From Lachnospiraceae bacterium (GTDB lineage Bacteria > Bacillota > Clostridia > Lachnospirales > Lachnospiraceae), in NCBI GenBank assembly GCA_017617545.1, contig JAFZVZ010000033.1, positions 1 to 52,109 of the forward strand: 52,109 nucleotides of DNA, in the 5' to 3' direction. The position numbers and the translations under genes are program-made. The notes under the pieces are model-generated. The model saw only the letters and a list, made by a program, of their open reading frames with translations. It searched no databases and was not told where the DNA came from. Every line of letters starts with the position of its first letter. Positions within the stretch are counted from its first letter, which is position 1. Shown here piece after piece: positions 17,944 to 23,379 of this stretch.

Positions 17944-17975
17944 CCATATAACGATCCGGCTTCGGAAAATGTCGG
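17944..17975 (-). promoter_or_regulatory. Candidate autoregulated ECF-sigma promoter
   Basis: Minus-strand CCGACATTTT, ten bases, ATCGTTATATGG, directly before the sigma gene's ribosome site. It is identical in both blocks and spacing to the motif at 16533-16564. The implied 5' leader is very short, about 15 bases. Confidence 0.65.
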
Positions 17976-18021
17976 AAAAAATCGGGTTTCGCATTTTCCT
18001 TTGTCCGGAACAATGCAGATA

Positions 18022-19125
18022 TTATACACCATACGCCGCAGATTCGGCCAGCTTCGCCTCGAATTTCTGTTTGAATTTTCCGGAGACATTGTCCTTGACC
18101 TTATCGAGGATGGCGTAGAGCGCTTCGACAGCGGTTGCGCCGGCGTCGTCATACACCGTGGTCTTTTTAACATGGTCCGTGAGAATGAGGTTGTGCAGGT
18201 CATAGATCGGATCCCTGTCGAACTCTATGGCCATGCGGATCGCCGTATCAAGGCATGCATCGGATTCCCGCGTTTGTCCGGTAGCCGCATAGGCGATGGA
18301 GAGCGCAAGATTGTAGAGACAGAGCATCTTATCCAGATAACCCCGCTCCCCGGGGAATTCCTTCAGGCTCTTAGCATAGTCCATGCCCCAGCGGATGGCG
18401 CGGATCCCGCGCTCGTAATCACCCGTGTGCAGGTAATAGATGAAGTAGGCGGAGAGCAGGGAGATCATTTTCCCCGTGCCGGTCAGAAACGCGGATTCGA
18501 TATATCCGATCCCTTCCTTGTCCTGTTTCAGGTCCGCGATCAGGATCTGACCGATGTCAACATCGTTGAGCCCACATACGTTATTTTTCTTATATTCCTC
18601 CACGGCGCGCTTGTGGTCCTTCAGCTGGCTGTAGCACATGGCGATGGAGTTGCGGATGATCACCTCGTTGATCTTCGGGTCGGTGTTCTGCGAAAACAGT
18701 TCCAGCGCATGGCGATGAAGCGACAGTGATTCGTGCAGCGCTTCATTTTTCTTGTAAACCGTGCCGATCTGCAGATAGATCTCCGCCGCGCCGAGCACGA
18801 TGCGAAAATGGTTCGGGAACCGCCGCAGAGCAAGCTTGTATTCCTCGAGCACCTGCTCGACGGGCTTGTTGCCGATCATGTTCTCAATCCGCTCGGCCTC
18901 GCTGTCCGCGTCGCCTCCGCGCATGGAAAATCCGATCAGCGCATCCACCGATATCCGGAATACATCTGCGAGTTCCATGAGATATCCGATATCCGGTTCC
19001 GACGCTCCACGCTCCCATTTGGAGATGGTACCAAGTGTGATGCCGAGCCGGTCGGCAAGCTGTTCCTGAGTAAATCCCGCACGCTTGCGGGCATCGCGGA
19101 TATTTTCCGCAAGATGGTTCTCCAT
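18022..19125 (-). CDS. XRE-family regulator with TPR-like C-terminal domain
   Basis: A 367-residue regulator. Residues ~4-60 form a helix-turn-helix of the Cro/CI type (IRDARKRAGFTQEQLADRLG, TISKWERG). Residues ~75-350 are helical repeats like the TPR arrays of peptide-sensing (RRNPP-like) regulators. I chose ATG at 19125 with AGAGGT seven bases upstream; the frame continues to 19239 but upstream residues look non-coding. A short overlapping frame with a strong site (AAGGAGAGGG, ATG at 19178) precedes it in another frame and may tune translation. Not obviously linked to its neighbours. Confidence 0.82.
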   Translation of the reverse strand: MENHLAENIRDARKRAGFTQEQLADRLGITLGTISKWERGASEPDIGYLMELADVFRISVDALIGFSMRGGDADSEAERIENMIGNKPVEQVLEEYKLALRRFPNHFRIVLGAAEIYLQIGTVYKKNEALHESLSLHRHALELFSQNTDPKINEVIIRNSIAMCYSQLKDHKRAVEEYKKNNVCGLNDVDIGQILIADLKQDKEGIGYIESAFLTGTGKMISLLSAYFIYYLHTGDYERGIRAIRWGMDYAKSLKEFPGERGYLDKMLCLYNLALSIAYAATGQTRESDACLDTAIRMAIEFDRDPIYDLHNLILTDHVKKTTVYDDAGATAVEALYAILDKVKDNVSGKFKQKFEAKLAESAAYGV

Positions 19126-19362
19126 ACAGTGACCTCTTTCAGTACAGTTTTCGTGTTGATCGATACGCTCTGTGTCATGATTCCCTCTCCTTTCCTGCAG
19201 TGTGCCCCACACATAGCTGCCTGTTTGTTCTGAGATCATGATAGCGTATCTGACGCTCTAATTGAACACCCAATACGTATAGTTTGTCAAATTATTTTTC
19301 TATGAACCGTAGAAATTCGCTGTAAGGTTTCGGAAAATGAGCACCTTACGTCAGACAATCAA

Positions 19363-19394
19363 AAGGCCGGGCGCTTCGCGGAGCACCCGGCCTT
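19363..19394 (-). terminator. Terminator of the PadR-DUF1700-DUF4097 operon
   Basis: Arms AAGGCCGGG (19363-19371) and CCCGGCCTT (19386-19394) with extra pairing inside; on the minus strand the stem runs into TTTTG. Between here and the XRE start (19126-19362) lies only the XRE promoter region, with no gene. Confidence 0.8.
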
Positions 19395-19411
19395 CCTTGC
19401 GTTTTCGTCGT

Positions 19412-20641
19412 TTAACGATAGTATTCAATGTCTACGCCCACCAGCGAGAAACCGCTGTTTTTGTCCACGATGAACATCAGCTTCTTGGCGCCACGCGCCG
19501 CCGCGTCGTCAAGCAGTTTGCCGAGTTCAAATTCAACGTACATTTCCTCACCCTCGGACATCATCTGCGTGAGGATGAAGGGATACTCGCTGTCGGGGGT
19601 TTCGGACTCAAAGCCGATACCGCCGAGCGTCGAGCCGTTGTGGAGTTCGGCCGACGGCTTGTCACAGCGCAGGATCACTTTCACGACGGCGTCATCCGGA
19701 TAGAGAACCATCGTGTTCACAACGATGCGAGGGATATCCGTTCCCGGATCCTCAATCTTGTGGACGATTTGCAATTCCGGTCCTGCAGGGGTCGGTGTAG
19801 CCGTCGGCTCCGGGGTAGGTGCAGCCGTGGGGCTCGGAGCGGGAGCGTTGGAGGTCAGGATCTTTACGTCTCCGGACCCTGTACTGACAGTACACGCGAC
19901 ACCGTTGTCGCTCTTCGGAACACTCACATCGCCGGAATCGGTTTTTACGTTGAAGATGTAGGGCCCGAGAAGCTCACCCTCGACATCTCCCGAGGACGTG
20001 TTGACAGTTATTGAACCGCCGGCATGGCATTTTAAGAAATTCACATCGCCGGATTTGGTATTGATACTGATTTCTGCGGCGGATACCTCGTCAAGGACAA
20101 CATTGCCGGAGGAAGTATTGATCCGCAGTGTCTTCTCCGCAGGGGAGAGACATGTCACATCGCCGCTGTCGGTCGTGATGTCGATGTCGGTCAGTGAGAT
20201 ACCCTTCATGACCTTGATATTCCCAGACGATACATCGGCGAGGAGAAGTTTGTATGTCTTCTCCGGCAGATAAATGCTGATCTCCGGGTCTGTGATTGCG
20301 ATGCCGATATGAATATTGTTAAACCAGGAGGTCGTGTCCTCGAGGTAAACCTTCAGCACGCCGTCCTCGACCGCGGCGGAGTGGCTCCATTTTTCGGGGT
20401 ACTTGCAGACAACCGTGCACGTCCCGTTCTCCGAAGGGAGGATGGTAACGTCCCCGGAATTCGTGTCAAGCGATATCGTATGGAATTCCTCGGTAAACGT
20501 GTGCGTATCCTCGGTGTGTATCACCGTGTTCAGCTTCGAGAAATCCCAGCCGTTCGCTGACATCATGACAACAAACACGATCAGCCCCGCGCCCAGGAAA
20601 AAGGTCGCGATGCTGAGCATGATCTTGGTTCTCTCACGCAT
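19412..20641 (-). CDS. DUF4097 family beta-repeat protein
   Basis: A 409-residue protein with one N-terminal membrane segment (~8-28). It has a right-handed stack of strands in which the motif T-x-S-G-[DN]-[VI] recurs at least six times (TNSGDVTI, TDSGDVTC, TSSGNVVL, TKSGDVNF, TSSGDVEG, TDSGDVSV), the DUF4097/DUF4098 pattern. A Pro/Thr/Ala linker at ~270-290 leads to a ~115-residue extra C-terminal domain that I do not recognise. Third gene of the PadR-DUF1700-DUF4097 operon, overlapping the previous stop by one base. Such trios are associated with envelope homeostasis; direct function unknown. Confidence 0.85.
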   Translation of the reverse strand: MRERTKIMLSIATFFLGAGLIVFVVMMSANGWDFSKLNTVIHTEDTHTFTEEFHTISLDTNSGDVTILPSENGTCTVVCKYPEKWSHSAAVEDGVLKVYLEDTTSWFNNIHIGIAITDPEISIYLPEKTYKLLLADVSSGNIKVMKGISLTDIDITTDSGDVTCLSPAEKTLRINTSSGNVVLDEVSAAEISINTKSGDVNFLKCHAGGSITVNTSSGDVEGELLGPYIFNVKTDSGDVSVPKSDNGVACTVSTGSGDVKILTSNAPAPSPTAAPTPEPTATPTPAGPELQIVHKIEDPGTDIPRIVVNTMVLYPDDAVVKVILRCDKPSAELHNGSTLGGIGFESETPDSEYPFILTQMMSEGEEMYVEFELGKLLDDAAARGAKKLMFIVDKNSGFSLVGVDIEYYR

Positions 20642-21243
20642 TATGATTCCTCCTTTTTCTTAACAAACATATGCTTAATCCCCAACACAAGCTTGGCCGA
20701 CAGTTTGGCCATACCTTTTGTAGCAGCCTTGCATGCGTAGTACATGTAGATGGACAGACCGACGAGCACGCAACCTGCACTGATGAGAGCAACGCCCGGA
20801 ATAATATGACCCTGGATGCACAATAAGGCGCCTGAGCCAAATCCCGCGATCGCTCCGCCGATGAAGCTGATGAACACCGCCCAAAGCGTTATGACCAGCG
20901 ACCAGAGCACGGCGAACAGCGAGAAGATCAACGCGTACAATGCGATCAGAAGCGAGAGCCAGAGAGGAGAACCGAGCACGAGCAACGCGATCTCCCAGCC
21001 CTTCATTTTCCGCTTCGGGCGCACGCGCTCCGACACGATCTTCGTGAGCGGGGTTTCCGCGATCGTCTGGATCACGATGGTGTTGACCGGGCCGACCGCC
21101 TCGATCGCCTCCTCCTCGGAGAGACCTTCCTCCACGCGGTCGTCAATCATTTCTTCGTAAAATGAGATGCGTTCCTCGACCTCTCCGATCGGCAGGCCCG
21201 ACAGCTCTTTGCGAAGCTTTTGAATGAATTCTGCTTTATTCAT
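20641..21243 (-). CDS. DUF1700 (HAAS-type) membrane protein
   Basis: A 200-residue protein. The first ~65 residues are the DUF1700 signature: a Lys-rich helix, LRKELSGLP, EERISFYEEMIDDR and EEEAIEAVG. Four hydrophobic segments follow between residues ~85 and 175. AAGGAGGG precedes the ATG, and the start overlaps the end of the padR-like gene by eight bases. Typically co-encoded with PadR regulators and DUF4097 proteins, as here. Confidence 0.87.
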   Translation of the reverse strand: MNKAEFIQKLRKELSGLPIGEVEERISFYEEMIDDRVEEGLSEEEAIEAVGPVNTIVIQTIAETPLTKIVSERVRPKRKMKGWEIALLVLGSPLWLSLLIALYALIFSLFAVLWSLVITLWAVFISFIGGAIAGFGSGALLCIQGHIIPGVALISAGCVLVGLSIYMYYACKAATKGMAKLSAKLVLGIKHMFVKKKEES

Positions 21244-21556
21244 AAGCTTGTCCCTCCTTGGTTACAAATCGATAAATCTTCATTACGTCTTCCCATTCCT
21301 GACGGAACTCCTCGATACGGCGCATCCCCACTGCGGTTATCCGGTAGTATTTTCGCAACCGGCCTTCATGCTCCGCCGTTCGGACCGTCAGCATCTCCGC
21401 CGCCTCGAGCCGTTTCAGGATCGTGTACAGGGTCGATTCGGACAACTCCGTGTACGGCTTCAGATCCTTGATGATCTTGTAGCCGTAGGAATCCTCATCC
21501 TTGATGGCAGCCAGAACGCAGATATCCAGGAGACCGCGCTTCAATTGAGCATCCAT
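21236..21556 (-). CDS. PadR family transcriptional regulator
   Basis: A 106-residue winged-helix regulator: LKRGLLDICVLAAI start, DSYGYKIIKDL, SESTLYTILKRLE recognition region, and a GRLRKYYRIT wing. First gene of the operon with the DUF1700 and DUF4097 genes, so probably an autorepressor of it. Its ribosome site AAAGGAGG is one arm of an 11-bp hairpin, part of the 101-bp repeat in the leader, so its translation may depend on RNA folding. Confidence 0.9.
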   Translation of the reverse strand: MDAQLKRGLLDICVLAAIKDEDSYGYKIIKDLKPYTELSESTLYTILKRLEAAEMLTVRTAEHEGRLRKYYRITAVGMRRIEEFRQEWEDVMKIYRFVTKEGQAYE

Positions 21557-21558
21557 AA

Positions 21559-21785
21559 GTACCTCCTTTCGTGAACGGAGTGAAACGAAAGGAGGTCGGT
21601 TGCACGAGGATTACGCAGTGCAACCGGGCAAACGCGAAAAACGCAAAGCGTTTTTCGCGGTACCTTCTTTCGTGAACGGAGTGAAACGAAAGGAGGTCGG
21701 TTGCACGAGGATTACGCAGTGCGACCGGGCAAACGCGAAAAACGCGAAGCGTTTTTGGCGGTACCTCCTTTCACGAAATACCTCC
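21559..21785 (-). repeat. 101-bp tandem repeat with three palindromes per unit, in the padR leader
   Basis: Units begin at 21559, 21660 and 21761 (third partial), an exact 101-base period with few mismatches. Each full unit contains, in + orientation: CCTCCTTTCGT / ACGAAAGGAGG (11-bp stem, 12-nt loop); GGTTGCAC / GTGCAACC (8 bp; one mismatch in unit 2); CGCGAAAAACGC / GCGTTTTTCGCG (12 bp in unit 1, 8 bp in unit 2). On the minus-strand transcript, the ACGAAAGGAGG arm is the padR ribosome site and CCTCCTTTCGT is its anti-SD. Open frames across the array (for example 21611-21808 minus) look spurious. Confidence 0.88.
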
Positions 21786-21798
21786 CCTTGTGAGATAC

Positions 21799-21827
21799 AT
21801 CGTAACACGAAGTATATGCGGTGTCAA
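21799..21827 (-). promoter_or_regulatory. Sigma-A promoter of the padR operon
   Basis: Minus strand: TTGACA (21822-21827), a 17-base spacer, TACGAT (21799-21804). This places a ~235-base leader, almost all tandem repeat, before the padR start. Confidence 0.75.
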
Positions 21828-21939
21828 GAGTAAATTTTTAAATAGGTTGCGGTGGAGAAGACCGGTTAACGGCAGCGGACGAAGCGGAGATGACAGAGAA
21901 AACCCCTGAAAAAAGAGCCGATATTTTTAGGCGTAGCCC

Positions 21940-21981
21940 TTGCGTTTTTTGTGATTCTATGACATAATTATTCTAATAATT
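21940..21981 (+). promoter_or_regulatory. Candidate promoter and operator of the CIS locus
   Basis: TTGCGT at 21940-21945, 17 bases, CATAAT at 21963-21968. Overlapping the -10 and the start region is a 7-bp inverted repeat AATTATT-CT-AATAATT (21966-21981). The region is clearly AT-rich against its surroundings. No other promoter-like pair of similar quality was seen before the first CIS gene at 22103. The stretch 21830-22102 holds no gene. Confidence 0.5.
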
Positions 21982-22102
21982 TTCAGGGATTTTTTTGATG
22001 ATTCGCACGAAGGACGGCGAACCGGTTGGAAAGTGATAAGGAATATGAAGCGGACTTATTTTCCGAATTTCCGCGAGCGTGAAAACAAAGGAGAGCAGGT
22101 CA

Positions 22103-22471
22103 ATGTTTGAGACAGAATTCAGGTTTACACTGCCCAAGGGGTATCTGGACATGAACGGAAACCTTCACCGCGAGGGTGTTATGAGGCTTGCCAACGCAGG
22201 CGATGAGATCATCCCGCTGAAGGATCCGCGCGTGCAGCAGAACCCGGGCTATCTTACGATCATTATTCTTTCCCGCGTCATCAAGAGTCTCGGGACTCTT
22301 CCGGCGGTCGATACACGCGTGATTGAGGGGCTGTACACGATCGATCTCGCCTATCTTCAGGATTTGTATTCTAAGATCAATACGATGGATATTCCCGTCT
22401 ATAAATCGGTTTGTCCTCACTGCGGTCAGAAGATTGAGATACCCGTAAATTTTCTGGAAGCCGGAGTATAG
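22103..22471 (+). CDS. CIS baseplate-hub/tail assembly chaperone-like protein
   Basis: A 122-residue protein of the type found before tail-tube genes in extracellular contractile injection systems (family of T4-like hub assembly chaperones). Recognisable features: FTLPKGYLD, LHREGVMRLA, DEIIPLKDPRV, a long IIILSRVIKSLG helix and a C-terminal CPHCG half zinc finger. I chose ATG at 22103 (AAAGGAG upstream) over GTG at 22079. It is the first gene of the CIS locus here; in related systems it usually follows sheath and first tube genes, which are absent. Its 3' end overlaps a second frame that begins without a normal start. Confidence 0.72.
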   Translation: MFETEFRFTLPKGYLDMNGNLHREGVMRLANAGDEIIPLKDPRVQQNPGYLTIIILSRVIKSLGTLPAVDTRVIEGLYTIDLAYLQDLYSKINTMDIPVYKSVCPHCGQKIEIPVNFLEAGV

Positions 22472-22647
22472 CAGCGTACCCGGCTGACCGGATTTATGAG
22501 GAGATCGCATTTATCGGTTACTATATGCACTGGCCGCATGATGAGATAGCTGCGCTTAGCCACAGAGAGCGTCAGCGCTGGTGCCGGGAGATCTCCAAGA
22601 TCAACAGCAGATTGAACGATGAGCCAGACAATGCGTTCAAAATATGA
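22468..22647 (+). CDS. DUF6760-like small CIS protein without a standard start codon
   Basis: A frame of 59 codons encodes a sequence closely resembling the small DUF6760 proteins of eCIS loci: AYPADRIYEEIAF, YYMHWPHDEI, RERQRWCREIS and a Lys/Asn/Arg-rich end. No ATG, GTG or TTG precedes the conserved part; the first ATG is internal (22522-22524). Two routes are possible. A -1 slip at A AAT TTT (22447-22453) in the upstream gene enters this frame exactly, three codons after its in-frame stop. Or AUA at 22468, with GGAAG about eight bases upstream, acts as a rare start. Two stop-free frames overlap for about 25 bases. Stop at 22645-22647, just before the tube ribosome site. Confidence 0.7.
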   Translation: MAAYPADRIYEEIAFIGYYMHWPHDEIAALSHRERQRWCREISKINSRLNDEPDNAFKI

Positions 22648-22658
22648 GGTGAATGACT

Positions 22659-23096
22659 ATGGCAGACGCTAGCGATCTGGTCCCCAGTTATTCGTTTGAG
22701 GTGACTCTCGACGGTATTTCGTTCAGCTTCACGAAGGTGACGAATCTCTCGGGTTCAGTCGAAATAGAAACGATTGTCGACGGTGGGTCCAATAATTCCC
22801 CGGTGATTTTGCGCAAGCCGAAGCGCAGCCCTGATATGCTTGTCCTCGAGAAAGGGGTACAGACCACGTTCAAGGATGTGGCAATGGCTCTTTTTACCGA
22901 AGGAAGCAAGATCAGCGCGATCAATATCAATGTGCTTCGCAACGGGAAAATCGTGCGCATGTTCTTCGTCACCGGAGGCGTCGTGGTACGGCGGGAGTTT
23001 TCGCCGCTGGACGCCCTTGAAAGCGCGGTTTTACTGGAATCCCTGCAGATAGCTCACACGGGGATTACAGAGGTTCCTTTGCCGGTAGGATTGTAA
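22659..23096 (+). CDS. CIS tail tube protein (gp19/Hcp-like)
   Basis: A 145-residue inner-tube protein: SYSFEVTLDGISFSFTKV start, the G-x-x-x-P-V-I-L-RKPKRSPDMLVLEKGV core typical of T4 gp19-like tubes, and a LESLQIAHTGI end. Hexamers stack to form the tube through which cargo passes. ATG at 22659 is preferred because GAGGTG lies about eight bases upstream; ATG at 22653 would be too close. Only one tube gene is present, while related loci usually have two. A structured, gene-free stretch of nearly 300 bases follows. Confidence 0.9.
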   Translation: MADASDLVPSYSFEVTLDGISFSFTKVTNLSGSVEIETIVDGGSNNSPVILRKPKRSPDMLVLEKGVQTTFKDVAMALFTEGSKISAININVLRNGKIVRMFFVTGGVVVRREFSPLDALESAVLLESLQIAHTGITEVPLPVGL

Positions 23097-23136
23097 GCCT
23101 AGGGCAGCTGCGGAATATATGTTGAGGAAAAGAAAA

Positions 23137-23289
23137 GCCGTCTGCGGTGACGGCGCCGGGAATGCCAATGGGAGACATTCCGGTCTGTGAGAAGACCGTC
23201 ACCGGGACGGTCTCATGGGAAGGCGGTGAGAGGCCTTCCTCGAAGAAAGTGTTGAGACGTTATTTGCAGGAAGCACATCAGGGTGTTCC
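23137..23289 (+). ncRNA. Structured intergenic RNA element downstream of the tube gene
   Basis: Four hairpins in series: GCCGTC / GACGGC (23137-23154); CCGGGAATG / CATTCCGG with one bulge (23156-23183); AGACCGTC / GACGGTCT (23193-23213, perfect 8 bp); GGAAGCAC / GTGTTCC with one bulge (23269-23289). No T-run follows, so it is not a terminator. It may stabilise the tube mRNA 3' end or attenuate expression of later genes. It does not match a riboswitch that I know. A 23-codon frame at 23119-23190 lacks a ribosome site. Confidence 0.45.
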
Positions 23290-23379
23290 CGTTCAGTGCA
23301 GGCTGCTCCTTAGGGAGTGACCGCTTGACCGGGGATGCCGTTGTTGGTGTTGTTTCCGAACGGACAAGGGGTTGTCGAA

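Noticed and set aside
18936-19178. Minus-strand frame with strong ribosome site overlapping the XRE gene start
   Set aside because: It overlaps a clear helix-turn-helix gene in another frame; product looks random. Possible upstream regulatory frame only.
21600-21833. Open frames on both strands across the 101-bp repeats
   Set aside because: They arise from the repeat and its palindromes, lack ribosome sites of their own and show no protein-like composition.
23119-23190. 23-codon frame as a leader peptide
   Set aside because: No ribosome site and no codon or residue pattern typical of attenuator leaders.
23150-23245. Possible cobalamin riboswitch (GGGAAGGCGG-like segment)
   Set aside because: Only one short segment resembles the consensus; the conserved core and B12 box are missing and the place inside a tail operon makes no sense for it.
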